From Chamaelirium japonicum (taxonomy: Eukaryota > Streptophyta > Magnoliopsida > Liliales > Melanthiaceae), in assembly GCA_947650365.1 (NCBI GenBank), contig OX393555.1:9788840-9852839 (forward strand): a DNA stretch of 64,000 nt, given 5' to 3'. The notes beneath the pieces were generated by a model. It worked only from the letters and a program-made list of their open reading frames with translations. It did not search any database and was not told the origin of the DNA. This document shows positions 1 through 11,874 of the stretch, piece after piece (position 1 is the stretch's first letter; the number at the start of each line of letters is the position of its first letter). The translations under genes were made by a program, and so were the position numbers.

Positions 1-462
1 GTCTAACACTTGACTAGGTTAAACCCCGTTTCGATCTTTGGACTTCTTTGAGCCATTACTTTAGCGCCCTGTCCTCTGATTGCCTGATCGGTTCATCGAA
101 AAAAAAAAAACAACACTAAACCTGGTTAAACCAGCTAAGCTAGTTTGGTTCAAAATGAACTAGATGGTTAATTAATTACTTTTACTTAATATGGCAAGTT
201 ACTTTAAATTTAATTTCAGAAGGCCTCATAGCTCGTGCAGATCGAATCTCGGTCGCTCGATGATAGGCACCCAATAGGTGAATCGCACTACACCTAACCC
301 CGCACTCATCGGGCGGCTGCCACGATGGCAGGAAAGGAGGGAAGGAAGAACAAGGGAATGGGGAGCATGAGGGTGCAATGGAGATTATGTTGCATCCCTT
401 GAGCCCGCATGCCAGTCAGCCCATCATGGAGGACACACGGCCCAACCCAGTTTCTTTTTGCC

Positions 463-470
463 TATAAATA
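463..470 (+). promoter_or_regulatory. TATA box of DMC1
   Basis: TATAAATA lies about 185 bp upstream of the DMC1 ATG. A short CT-rich tract (about 507-527), common in plant leaders, follows it. The predicted leader has one upstream ATG near 570 that opens a tiny ORF. The transcription start is inferred, not seen. Confidence 0.6.
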
Positions 471-652
471 CCCCTCTAACGAAAACAAACCATTCGCTCG
501 CCTCGCTCTCTCTCTCTCTCTCTCTCGATCGTTTTGCTGCCCTAGATCGATCCAAAGAGAAAAGCGAGGATGATCGACGTCAAGTGAGTCGATCTCGCCT
601 TCTTTCCTCTTCTACTGCAACGGAGATCCGTGGAAAGCTTACGCCCTCTCTC

Positions 653-3600
653 ATGGAGCGCAGATTCGAAGAGCAAGGCCAGCTCCAGCTGATGGATCGA
701 GATGACACCGAGGAGGAGCTGGACTGCTTCGAAGCCATTGACAAACGTGAGATCTCAACACGATTCCCCCTAATCTTCTTTATTTACCGATGTTTTCCCC
801 TTGTTCGACTGAATTCCTGAAGAAACTAGGCTAGAATTTAGTCGCTCTGCATCTCGTTAATCAACAAGTAGATTTCAGCTCGTTTTTATGAAATCACTTG
901 GAAATTCAAGAAGAATTTTAGCTCGTATCAAGTAAATTACTTCAGAAACTTTCTGTATTTTAGATCCTGTGTAGCAGATTAAACGCCAGCTTGATCTTCG
1001 GTCCGTTCTTTCGATTTCTTATACAAATACGCCGGAATTGAAAGGATTTTGATGATTTTGGGATTTTGAATTTATGCTAAGCCGTTTGAATTTGAATTTC
1101 TTTCCATTTTCCCGCTCCCTCCGGTCTTTGCAGTGATCTCTCAAGGAATCAATGCGGGAGACATCAAGAAGCTTCAGGATGCGGGGATCTATACCTGCAA
1201 CGGCCTCATGATGCATACGAAGAAGGTTTACATGATCTGCTGCTTCAGACGGAAGGACACTGTAGGACCACCTCCGTTACTTGACCGTCATCTCTTTCCG
1301 TTTTCGTTCCTCTGCAGAATCTGACGGGGATCAAGGGATTGTCGGAAGCGAAGGTCGATAAGATCTGTGAGGCCGCCGAGAAGCTTGTGGTTAGAGCTCC
1401 GTTCCCTCTCGGTGAACTTGCGGCTGTTATTGTTTTGTTTGTTTAGCTGAGTCTCTTTCTTTCTTCTCAGAACGTCGGTTACATCACCGGAAGCGATGTG
1501 CTGCTCAGAGTAAGATCCGTTGCTCGATGCTTATGCGGCTATGCCGCATGCTAAAATGCGCCTGATAGGCTATCCGATCTGAACCGTTGGACTTGCTCCA
1601 CTGCAGTTCATCGGATGGATCCAATCGTTCAAATCTAAACAAATCGCTCACTGAGATTTATGTATGTTGCAGCGCAAGGCGGTGGTACGGATCACGACCG
1701 GAAGCCAGGCCCTGGACGAACTGCTCGGCGGTAACCTCTTCGAATATTTCCTCACGAATAACAAACCGACTGATTCATGCGGGGTGCAAGATTTTAATAG
1801 ATGTTTGATATTATCGCGATTTGGTTGTTTTGTTTAGGCGGGATTGAAACGCTTTCAATCACGGAGGCATTTGGGGAGTTCCGGTAAGACCGATTTAATC
1901 GTTTTTTTTCCTGTTAAATATTCGACAAAAACAGGATCTATATTTCAATCTGACCGTTGATGACCGTTCATCAGATCGGGCAAAACCCAGCTGGCCCACA
2001 CGCTCTGCGTTTCTACACAGGTCTCTACCCAATCCTTCGCGGTACTTACGTTGTATAACCATTCAAACCACAGCTCAACCGTTGATCTTACGTCTGATGC
2101 TCTCTGCAGCTTCCGGTCCATATGCATGGCGGCAACGGAAAAGTGGCGTACATTGACACGGAGGGAACATTGTATCCTTTTGTGTTATCATCCCCGCGGG
2201 TGCACTGTATTAAACCGTACATAGCCTGGCCTACCTGTTCGATCTTGACGCTCACTCAGCCGGCCGGACAGGATCGTGCCGATCGCGGAACGATTTGGGA
2301 TGGACGCCGGCGCGGTGCTTGACAACGTGAGTCTTCGATCTCTCGACCACCCTGATCATGATATTAGTCTTTCTTTGTTGTAGGTTTAATATCCTCCCTG
2401 TTCGGCTGTTTTGAATGAGAGAGCAGATCTTATACGCACGTGCGTACACGTACGAGCACCAGTACAACCTGCTCCTCGCTCTGGCTGCCAAGATGTCCGA
2501 AGAGCCCTTCAGGCTTCTGGTGAGTCCCTTTCTTGGTATCTCTGCAACGGTAGTATCCAGTAGATAAGTGCCACGTGTGCTTTACGATATTGATCGGTGG
2601 CTCTCAGATCGTGGATTCGGTGATCGCGCTCTTCCGTGTGGATTTCACCGGGAGGGGAGAGCTAGCTGAGCGGCAGGTATATATATATGACGGAGTGGCC
2701 GACACGCACCGTCGACTCCATCTCACGGTGCATCGCATGACACGTGTAAATCTTGAACGAATTCGGCTTGATCTTACACGTGCGATCATCTTGTTCGTTT
2801 ACAGCAAAAGTTGGCCCAAATGCTGTCACGCCTTATAAAGATCGCGGAGGAGTTCAACGTCGCCGTGTACATGACCAACCAAGGTTAACGTCACACCCTC
2901 CATATTTGGTTGCACTCAAGGGTTTTACGATGATATAAAACATTTTTTTTACTAATTTTTTGATTTATTTGTTGGCAGTGATTGCGGATCCGGGCGGTGG
3001 AATGTTCATATCGGACCCGAAGAAGCCCGCGGGAGGGCACGTGCTGGCGCACGCGTCCACAATCAGGTTGATGCTGAGGAAGGGCAAGGGCGAGCAGCGC
3101 GTGTGCAAGATCTTCGACGCCCCCAACCTCCCCGAATCCGAAGCTATATCCTTCTAATTTAGCTAGAAAAAATTTTCTTATTTATTTATTAAAGCGTAAA
3201 TTACATTTTAACCCATAAAATTTATCCCAAAATCACTATGCCCCTCTGTTAGTTTGATTTGTTCCAAATGGGTCCCTATAGTTTTAAAAGCTAGCAAATA
3301 TAATTTCTGCCTAATCAAACTGAATTGAAGCGGGGGAAATATAGTTTATTAACTTTAGGGGGGTGTTAAGTGATTTAGGAATAAACTTCATGGGGGGGCA
3401 AAGTGTAATTTATCTTTTGTTTGGGTTATTTTGACTTTGCACCCCAAGTTTGGCCTTGAATTAGACTTTACCCCCCATAATTTCATTATTTAGACTTTAC
3501 CCCCCAAAACCAACTGTTCCGTCAGCTCATCCCCAAAACATTATTTCTTTTCCGTCAAATGACGGAACAGTTAGATTTGGGGGGTAAAGTCTAATTAATG

Positions 3601-4850
3601 AAAAGATGGGGCGTCAAGTCTAATTCAAGGCTAAATTTGTGGGCAAACTCAAAATAATCCTTTTTTTTTTTTGAAAAATTTTATTCATACCCCATAAATC
3701 TGTAATTAGCCCCCATTACCAACAAACTTGAACACACCCCATTTTTTTTTTCATACCCCATTCCTATCCCAAAAATACCCTTCCCCTTTACACCCCACCT
3801 TCAATACACCCCAGTTAAATGGCCCACCCCAACTTGATTATACCCCAATCAAACACATACCCCCTTAAATATACCCCAATTATATGCACTCTTGAATACA
3901 CCCCACTCTTAAATAAACCCCATCCAGTTGGCTTGTACTTGAAGACACAAGTAGAGCTGCAACTTGGGCGGGCCAACCTGAACCCAACCCGAGTCCAACC
4001 CGAACTCAACCCGAATTTGGGCGGGCTAATCCGAGCCCAACCCAAATTATTTCTCCTCAACCCGACAGGACCCGACACGAAGTTAGCGGGTTTGGGTCAA
4101 GGCTAAACGGGTTCGGGTCGTAAACGGGTTGGGTCCGGGTTTAGGGTCTGGACAAGGTAGACCCGGGAAGACCCGTTTAGTATTCAACGGGTCGGGTCGG
4201 GTCGGGTCTACCAGCAATCAGATACTATAATATGTAATACCAGTGGGTCTTTCGGGTCAGGTCGGGTCGAGTCGGATTGGGTCGGATCGGGTCAACTGAA
4301 TAGATCCGGGTGGTAAACGGGTCTTATCGTGTCTACCCGTTTATTAGCGAGTCGGGTACGGGTTTAGGATCTAGACACGATTAGATAAACGGGTCGGGTC
4401 CGGGTCAAGGGGTTTTGGACACGACACGACCCATTGCCAGCCCTAGCTGCAACTTGGGCGGGCCAACCCGAACCCAACCCGACTTTGGGCGGGTTAACCC
4501 GAACCCACCCCGCACAACCCGGCCAACCCGACGGGTTGGGCTTGGGCTAAGTTTAAACAAACCTTGGGTTGGGTTGGGGGTACAAAAGACCCTGAGTAGG
4601 GGCTTTGGGGTAAAAAAAAACAAAAAAGGGGGCATTGTTGGTATTAAAGGATTGTTGAGTAAGTTATCGAGAAACGATAGGGATACGGGGGCTAATTACA
4701 GATTTTTGGGGTATGAACAAAATTTTTCTTTTTTTTCAGTTAAAATTTCAGCTCCTCAGCTTCGAGGAGCTTTCTACTTGGTGGCCCTTGACACGTGGCG
4801 ATCACGTGTTTCAGATAACCCCAGGGGGGGTCGCGGATGCAAAGGATTGA
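653..4850 (+). CDS. DMC1: DMC1 meiotic recombinase, 14 coding exons
   Basis: Meiosis-specific RecA/RAD51-family recombinase; it coats resected ends at meiotic breaks and drives interhomolog strand invasion in the nucleus. Coding exons: 653-746, 1134-1225, 1318-1389, 1471-1509, 1673-1730, 1838-1883, 1975-2020, 2110-2171, 2260-2326, 2427-2519, 2608-2676, 2805-2883, 2979-3145, 4806-4850. They join in frame to 342 codons plus TGA; the family is usually about 344. Visible: N-terminal helix-hairpin-helix region (about 33-99), Walker A GEFRSGKT (131-138), Walker B LLIVD (222-226), and the DMC1-type C-terminus ending DAKD. RAD51 differs in the N-terminus and in many core residues. The start at 653 is the first ATG in frame with the family; an in-frame TTG near 458 overlaps the TATA box and was rejected. 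Eleven introns are GT-AG of ordinary type; the introns at 2172 and 3146 look U12-type. All ATPase motifs are intact and no frameshift is seen. Confidence 0.96.
2172..2259 (+). other. U12-type GT-AG intron 8 of DMC1
   Basis: The donor reads GTATCCTTTT, the consensus for a minor-spliceosome 5' splice site. The sequence ATCTTGAC at 2242-2249 fits the U12 branch site, with the branch A (2248) 11 nt before the CAG acceptor. Length is 88 bp and the intron splits the Phe codon after EGT. It has no polypyrimidine tract typical of U2 introns. Confidence 0.8.
3197..3413. mobile_element. MITE copy 1 (TIR taaattacattttg...)
   Basis: Inside DMC1 intron 13. The ends are inverted (TAAATTACATTTT... and ...CAAAGTGTAATTTA) around a T/G-rich interior. 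The right half, including GGTGTTAAGTG, matches a second copy at about 60836-61024. No coding capacity. Confidence 0.65.
3423..3660. mobile_element. Hairpin MITE, 238 bp
   Basis: The two halves are close reverse complements: GGGTTATTTTGACTTTGC at the left and GCAAACTCAAAATAATCC at the right. Both arms carry the block CCTTGAATTAGACTT and ACTGTTCCGTCA. Transcription of DMC1 pre-mRNA would place a long hairpin in intron 13. Confidence 0.7.
3673..4728. mobile_element. TIR element with nested GGGTC-rich repeat
   Basis: Terminal inverted repeats of about 45 bp (GAAAAATTTTATTCATACCC at the left, its near complement at 4684-4728) bound about 1,056 bp. The middle (about 3952-4520) is degenerate GGGTCGGGT/ACCCGAACCC repeat with hAT-like ends: TAGAGCTGCAACTTGGGC near 3953 and CCATTGCCAGCCCTA near 4432-4446. 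A block starting GCTGCAACTTGGGCGGGCCA occurs twice, near 3957 and 4447. No transposase is present. Nested insertion is likely but the order is not resolved. Confidence 0.6.
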
Positions 4851-5186
4851 GGCTGGATTCCGTTACCCCTTCTTCATCAGTACAGTACTAGTGTGGACGG
4901 TGTGCCTGGTGATAGCATGCGTTGCGTCAGGTGCTGATCAGGATCTTTGCTGTTTGCTGATAAGATTCTGCGGGTCTCTGTTTTGTTTTTCCTGCGAATT
5001 GACATCCATTTGCTGCCTCGGATTTCGCTTACTTTTCTTGGAAGTGACATTTTGTGGAGAGTAACTGGAGCCCAATGCATATCTTTTGCTTGTAATTTTG
5101 TGCTTCTTTGCTCAAAGTAACGTAGCGATCTAACCTAAGAGTAAGGTTGGAAAAGCCAAAGGATTGGAATTCCGTATTTTGTCCCC

Positions 5187-5980
5187 CATCGGATAATCCC
5201 GGAAAAAAAAAAGCGATAGTTTTCTCACCATATTTCGTGAAATGCTCTGTTTTGTGATGGGACCCTGTGCTACGGGACTGAAAACACCTGATGTTTCATA
5301 AATTCCGGCGCAAAGATTTTATGTCGGTGGGCTAAAAATCCAGGGATTTTTTACAAATCGACCCCTATAATCTTCTCATTTATATATAAATCCCTGTAAG
5401 GTTAATATTTGTATATAAACCACTTAAATCATCTAATATTTATATATCGATCCGCACAGCTAGTTGGCATCTAGTATGAAAGAATATTTTTGAAATAATC
5501 ATTAATCTAAAGGGAAAAAACACTGATTTACCAATTGTTTTAATTAGTTAAATTTTCTTATCTTTATTGAATATGGACAACCCAAAACAAAAATAGGTAT
5601 AACCCGAGTCTAATTTGGATCTAATTCGAAGAATTCTCATATTAGAGATGTATTTACTGAGTTTAGATAAAATATTAAGGATGAAATCGAAAATATTCTC
5701 TTGTTTTGGATGTCATCTAACTTCAATGGTAAGAATGTAATGTTTGAATGAATTGAGGGATTTATATATAAATCTTACTTTAAAGAGGTTTATATGTAAA
5801 TATAAAAAATATATATATAAGGGTTGATTTATAAAAACCCTATTTACCGTGGGATAATCTCGGTTTTTAGCTCCTTGTCCGTTTTTTATGGGAGCCTACG
5901 TTATAGGGCAGAAAATCCCAGATGTTTCAACAATTTCGGCAGAAATAATTTGCATCTATGGACTAAAAAAACGAGATATT
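5187..5980. repeat. Diverged direct repeat split by a MITE
   Basis: The stretch at about 5187-5342 (GGATAATCCCGG ... CTGATGTTTCATAAATTCCGGC ... GGGCTAAAAATCC) recurs in altered form at about 5850-5975 (GGGATAATCTCGG ... CCAGATGTTTCAACAATTTCGGC ... GGACTAAAAAAAC). A MITE lies between the two copies. Confidence 0.55.
5343..5840. mobile_element. MITE family A, copy 1 (about 498 bp)
   Basis: Ends are inverted: GGGATTTTTTACAAATCGAC and GGGTTGATTTATAAAAACCC. The interior is AT-rich with no ORF. The reverse complement matches the element at about 28740-29256 over its length, including the block around GACATCCAAAAC and the GAATTATCCC-like motifs, so this is a repeated family. Confidence 0.75.
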
Positions 5981-6207
5981 TTGTGAAACTTTGTGAGAGA
6001 TCTCGATTTTTAGTTCATTGGAAAAACCTTGACCGATGGATTGGTGTATTGGACCATGAAAAAAAAAACAAGAGACATTATCCAAAATATTGCAAAATTC
6101 AAGCCATTTACATTTATATCTCGAGGTTTCATTTGTCGATGTTTGTAGCTTCACCCTCTTCAAATTGTACCATGGCCGAATGGTCTACTTAGGAAAATAC
6201 TATTTAG

Positions 6208-7019
6208 GAAGCTTGAGCATCGGTTTGAGCACTTCCCCAATATTATCCTCTTGTGTCGCTCCTCCCCTCTGGCTCAAGGGTTTTAGTGACCCCATCTTAG
6301 CCTCCTCGGACATCGGCGGTGGCTCCAAGGGGGCTGGTATCTTGGCTGTGGAGATATTTTCGGGGAGGGATCTGGCCCTCTTCTTCCCCTTATAAATAGG
6401 GGTTTCCTCCGGCAACCGGTTATTTTTTGATTAACGAGTCGAAGACGAGTGGCGACCTCAGCATGTTAGATGTCTCCTATTGGTGTCAGAGGCTTGGTTC
6501 ATCGCCAGGTTTAAGCCAAAGGAGCAGATCTAGCCCATTCCCCACTATTGGCGGCGGTGTTTTTCTGATCGGGCTCCCCTTGCCAGCGGTGAGGGTCCCG
6601 GGGCTACGGTGGAGGCGGGTTTCAACGACGACGGGTGAGCAGCTGTGTCCTCGTCCTTTTTTGGTCGAATTGCTAGTGTCATTGGCGGTTGATCGTCTTT
6701 TTTGGTTACTTTTTGTGGTTGTAGTTCATCGGAGGTGGCACTGTCTCCACCGGAGGTCGGAGTGGTGGGTTGTAGATACTATTATTATTATTATTTAGAT
6801 TTTATGATACTTTTTGGCATCATGTGGTGTGTCGGGGTGTCATTTTGTTGTTCGCCGGAATGACGATTTTTTCGTTTCCCCCACCCTGGGTGATGTGGTG
6901 GTGTTGTTTGGCCTCAGGCGAGTTCTTCCACCAGGTTCAATTGTTCGTGCTTGCGCTAGGCTGTGGCGCCTTCCAGAGATCCGGTGACCTCCCCATTTCA
7001 AATACCAAAAATAAAATAA
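6208..7019 (+). mobile_element. ORF-less non-LTR retroelement, copy 1 (812 bp)
   Basis: Flanked by a perfect 14-bp target duplication AAAATACTATTTAG (6194-6207 and 7020-7033), with an A-rich 3' tail (CAAATACCAAAAATAAAATA). Internal landmarks shared with the copy at 57709-58537 are AAGGGTTTTGGTGA/AAGGGTTTTAGTGA, AGCCTCCTCGGA, a CCTTATAAATAGGGG box, a TGGCACTGTCTCC block and a GGCGCCT block near the 3' end. No convincing ORF. The target duplication and tail point to LINE-driven retrotransposition. At about 0.8 kb it is long for a SINE. Confidence 0.7.
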
Positions 7020-7033
7020 AAAATACTATTTAG

Positions 7034-8460
7034 CTCGAAATGTTTTGACCGAATGGTACACCCGATTGATGTGTCCTAATCACAGCTGTCCATTGCACCT
7101 AATCTCGACCAATGAATCGCATTCAATCCGGATTGGCAAGCAAAGTGACGCTATGATCGGATGCCAAGTCAATCCGTCTGACCATTCGGGACAAACGCTT
7201 CGGGCGGAATTAGCACTTCTTGTCTCGATATTGTCGAAGGTTAAGAACCAAGCGGTTACAATAATTTAGCTGCAAAACCAGTTTGTTACAATTAATAAAT
7301 TTATGATAATTAGGTGGTCTCAATCAGTTCTTTGGGCCCTTCTGTAATTAGTAATCAGTCGCAATCTAGCTAAGACTCATGTAGGATAATGATTGAGTGG
7401 GCTTTGTGATGATGGGCTCGAAGGGCTTGGGTCATGTGATTCACTAGAGTTGGCCCTAACTGGCCCGAGAAACGTGAGTCAAATATACCACTTCTACCCT
7501 TCCCATTAAATCTATCTAATAGGGAAAAGAACATTTTTTCGTGTGGAAAAATTAGCTCTACTTCTACCATAACGTGCCTCTTTCGGCCGGTTTGTATTCG
7601 GTCAATATGCTAACTTGTAAAGAAAACCAGTGCATGCTTGAGCCTGTTGGCACTCGGACGGTTGTCTTTGACGACAACACTCTTCCGACCACCTTAGACG
7701 ACAAGACATATTTAACAACTTGTGTCTGTCAGTACTCGGATGGCCGCCTTTGACGACAAACACACATCCGACTGCTCTCAACGGCCGTCTTAAACGGCAA
7801 AACATATTAGGCGGTGGCAAATTCATCGGGGGCACCAACACTGATGTGGGCACCGCTGATGAATTTTGTCTCCCCGCCAAATGTATTTTGCCACTGGAGG
7901 TGGTTGCAGCAGTGCTTGGTCTGCTTCACCGTATCCATTGACTGACCTACTTCTCCACTTGAAGCTGACTCTATAAAAGAACATGTTTACACCTAGAAGT
8001 CAATTCCAATCATCGTTCTAATATAATTTATGTCTAAATATTTATAAAATGCACTCTATCAATGTCTTACTTTGAATATGATGATACAAAATCAGTAACA
8101 ACAATAAAGAACTATATATAAATTATAATTAAAATCCAAAGATCAGCAGCTAAAAATGCACTTAGAACAAATACGTAGAATAAAAGCATGAGATTAAAAC
8201 TTTATGCACAATAAATTAAATCAGAGAACGAGTTGACTTTGAGCAATTAACTAATGAATCAAAATCTACATTGCTACCTAGGAGTTTAGCAGAGCAAGTG
8301 GTAGATGAGCAGTAGAGATTATTTCTATTACTCCAATGAGAACCAAAACATCTATTGGATTATTGTCTTTACGAAGTGTGCAGGAAACAAAACCATAATT
8401 ATAAGGATAAACCATTGACGAACATAAGACATGATCAACATAGGAACAAAGTTCTTTTTT
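7034..8460. other. Intergenic, no gene
   Basis: No gene is seen. A degenerate repeat at about 7640-7830 carries CACTCGGACGG-type and TTTGACGACAA-type motifs in units of roughly 95 bp. The rest (7930-8460) is AT-rich and shows nothing recognised. Confidence 0.5.
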
Positions 8461-8475
8461 TTAACTTACAATGTT

Positions 8476-10513
8476 TCTTTTTTTTTTTGGAGAATCCCTC
8501 TCAGAGAATAGGGGGGGGGTTCGGCCTAGACCCCTACCTGTTTATTAAAGAAGAAAAAGAGTAGAATACAATTCACGGTTGCTATTACAGAGGTTCAAAA
8601 GAAAACTCCTGGCACCCGACGAAGCACAGGACGCCCATAGATGGATCAACGACCTCATCATAAAGATGACCCTATCTGACGTCAAGGTCTTGCCCTGGAA
8701 GATCCTCCAGTTCCTCTCTAGCCAAATAGACCACGAGATTCCAATGGCAAGCATATCCCAGCCGCGGTGATTTGGACCCTTGAAACGCCTACGTCGCCAA
8801 GATCCCCACAGCTTCATGATGCTATCCGGAGCAGATCTGGTACCCAGGAGGCAAGTGAAGTGAGCGCACACCGACTTCGAGAAGTCACAACCCAGCAACA
8901 GATGGTCGGTTGTCTCCTCCGCCCTGTCGCACAGGCCACATGCTAGGTCAGACACCCCTGGGTGGTTCATTCTCAGCAGATTGACCTTAGTAAGGATCCT
9001 GTTCCGGAAGGTGAGAAGCATGAAGATCTTTGTCTTGGGGGGCATCTAGCTCTCCAGATCGCCTTGGCCAGAGGGTAGGAGATCCCTCCGAAGTTGAGAA
9101 ACTTATAGCAACTCCGAACGGAATAGGCGCCTGAGTTGGACCACCGCCACCCCGCTTCGTCGGGTGCCTCCGAGAGAGAAATCCCTCCCAAAACCTCCAA
9201 CAGCTGGCCCAGCTCCTGAAGGTACTCCGAAGGGAAAGGGACAATGAACTTGGGTCTCCAATCTGTGATCCCCCCTCGGACTGTGGCCTGCGACCGCACT
9301 GATGCCCCCTTGATCGAGGTCAGGGCATAGAGGTTGTAGAACAACGTCCGGAGCGGTAGTTCGCCGGTCTAGAGGTCCTCTCAGAATTGGACCTTCGTTC
9401 CGCTCCCCGCGATGAGCCTGGATCCGCAGCGGTAGATCTGAGAGACTCTGGAAACCCCTTTCCAGAAGGACAAGATCAGACCCAAAGTCCTCGATCTGGA
9501 ATGTAGGAGGGAGAATCTCTAAAAATACCTCGTCGTGATGATATTCCGGCAGACGTCGCCGACTCCCGACTGGAGTCTCCACCACAACTTTCCCAGCATC
9601 GCCTGGTTAAAGTCCCCCAATTTCAGGACCCCCAAGCCCCCCTGCTCCTTGGATTTGCAGACACTACCCCATGCTAGGAGAGGGTATGAACCGGAGTCGC
9701 CTGCAGCCCCTCGCCACAAGAAACTGCATCGCAACCTGTCAATCTGGTTGATAACCCACACAGGGAAGTAGTAGAAGGAGAGATAGTAGGACGGAATAGC
9801 GGAAAGGACGGAGTTGACCAGGGTTAGCCTCCCTCCGATCGAGAGCAGGTTGCTCTTCCACCCTGAAAGCTGTTACTCTAGCCTCTGTATAAGATCTAGC
9901 CACCCATCCCTTGGCAATCGCCGATCGGAGATAGGGAGGCCTAGGTATCGGAAGGAAAGCTTCCCTATTTCACAACCGAGTATAACTGATAGATCCAAGG
10001 GAAGGTCTGGGAGAGACCCCAAGTAGAAGATGGCCGACTTAGCGAAGTTGACCTTCACCTTGGACGCGAGATAGAAACACTGTAGAAAGAGTCCGAGAAC
10101 CATTGCCTATGCCCGTTTAGCCTTCAAGAATAGCAAGGTGTCATTTGCGAAGTGAAGGTTAGAGACCTCCTAAGTCTCCGCCCTGATGCCTTCCAGGAGG
10201 CCAATCTGAACTGTCTTCTTCAGAATCGCGTCGAAGATATCCACCACCAAGATGAAAGGAAGGGGGATAGAGGACACCCCTACTTCACCCCCCGACGCAT
10301 CAGAAAGGAGTTGCTCGCTACTCCGTTGATGAGGCAAGATAGTCTAGAGGAGGAGAGACAATCCCCCAGCCAGGTGTGGGGGAGCCCCCTCCGACACAGG
10401 CTCTCAAGCAAGAAAACCAAACCCAGCTTATCGAAGGCCTTCTCGAAGTCCAGCTTGAGGAGCACCGCCTCGCCATTCGCGTGACGAAGGTGATGAAGAA
10501 CCTCCTGCCAGTA
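8476..10513 (-). mobile_element. 5'-truncated LINE on minus strand with 15-bp TSD
   Basis: A perfect duplication, TTAACTTACAATGTT, flanks it (8461-8475 and 10514-10528). The poly(A) tail appears as the T tract at about 8478-8488, so the 3' end is on the left. The reading frame, in pieces on the minus strand, starts inside the reverse transcriptase (LLKLDFEKAFDK, 10465 downward), runs through the thumb region (RYLGLPISDRRL; FLWRGAAG), and ends in the zinc-binding zf-RVT domain (CGLCDRAEETTDHLLLGC). Frameshifts and stops break it, and the catalytic YADD is replaced by a FAND-type sequence near 10145. It is a dead 5'-truncated copy with no RNase H. Confidence 0.92.
8545..10465 (-). pseudogene. 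LINE reverse transcriptase remnant
   Basis: Coding part of the LINE above. Conserved pieces in order on the minus strand: LLKLDFEKAFDK (10465-10280), the RT palm/thumb piece with RYLGLPISDRR (10103-9873), FLWRGA and LGKLWWRLQ (9761-9519), and the terminal zinc finger with WLERNWRIFQGK (9045-8545). At least three frame changes separate them, so no functional protein is expected. Confidence 0.88.
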
Positions 10514-10528
10514 TTAACTTACAATGTT

Positions 10529-11796
10529 AATAAAAACAAAACTTAGATACCAAGTATCCTATCTTAGTGGATCCAAGTTGGATCAAATGCAACTCAATTT
10601 TATTGCAAAAGTCAAAAGAAACAAATTGCGGGATTAAAATAAATGACTTGTTAAGAGCAAGACATGCCATTGAAATTCAGATTTTTTCTTAGTAGGCTGC
10701 TCTATATCCTGATCAAACATTAAAAGCAATGATAGGAAAAACAAAATTGGGAGGAGGCTACCCAAGGACGTGCTTGTTGATGTTGGAGGCCTCATTAGAG
10801 TGTTTATAGAAATTCATGATTAGCACTTTGAACCCATTCAATGGCCCAAGGCTTACGATGATGTAAGGAAGATATTGATGATAAATACAATTAAAAAAAA
10901 GTACAGAAGAATAGACGCTCATATATTCCTGTTTATTGAAAGAGGTGAAAACCTCATCGCAGCAATGGTGTGGAGAAACATTCTCCACATTTTTCATATA
11001 CCTCTTTTCAAGTAACAAAGATGGTTGCAAGTGTTGGTTAACCACCTACAGAGTAGCAGACCATCAAACTTCTTCTGGATGGAGATGCTATTTGAACATA
11101 TGACAAAACATAAACACTGGTATAATGTCGAATTAGGATCGGTGTGATGGCGGAGGCAAACAGACGCCTGTGATCTGGTCCCAAGTTAGAATCAACAAAG
11201 AAAGTTGTCAAAATAGGTTGGATGAATATCATCATAAGCGAAAACTCACACTAGCATTGTTGTGGGCAAATCATCACAGATTCTTTAAGAATGATTTTGG
11301 ATTGATGGAGTTAGAGAGTGTTTTTTGGAGCAATTGCTAAACCTAACCCACCATATAAGGAAATATAAGGAAAAAAAAAGGTGGTGATGGGTCAAAGCTC
11401 TAAAAATAAATAAAATTAAGGCATCACGTTTCTAAGGTGATGCATAGCAGTCGATTGCTCCCTCTTTCTTTACTTATGATGGTGGTCGTGGCAGCCAGAC
11501 CTGAGGAGATCCCCTTCCTCACTCCTGCTGCCCATTGTTGGGGAAAATCCCTCTCTCCCTCTTTAATGATGTTGGAGGTTGTAGCCGCCGGACCGGAGTA
11601 GATCTCCCTCCTCACTATCACTGCCCATTGTTGAAGAAAAACAGGGGAGGGTTCACTCTTTATTGATGATGGTGCCTTCTCTTTGTTGATCAGAGGAGAA
11701 ATAAGGGAGGGGGCTGATTCCTCTCTCTCCCTTTACTGATGATAGTGACCGTGGCACCGGACCAGAGGAGATTTTCATCGAACAAAATCAAATAAA

Positions 11797-11874
<78 letters not shown>

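Larger units (their letters stand above)
3146..4805 (+). other. U12-type AT-AC intron 13 of DMC1
   Basis: Exon 13 ends in PESEA at 3145. The next bases, ATATCCTTCT, are a near-perfect U12 AT-AC donor. The final exon (VFQITPGG...DAKD) starts at 4806, directly after CAC, so the intron ends in AC. A branch-site match, CCCTTGAC (4785-4792, branch A 4791), lies 14 nt before the splice site. Reading through instead gives a stop at 3155-3157 and loses the conserved C-terminus. The intron is 1,660 bp, mostly transposon-derived. Confidence 0.88.

Noticed and set aside
458-652. Upstream in-frame extension of DMC1 from a TTG at 458
   Set aside because: It overlaps the TATA box and CT-rich leader, starts at a non-ATG codon, and encodes nothing like the family N-terminus.
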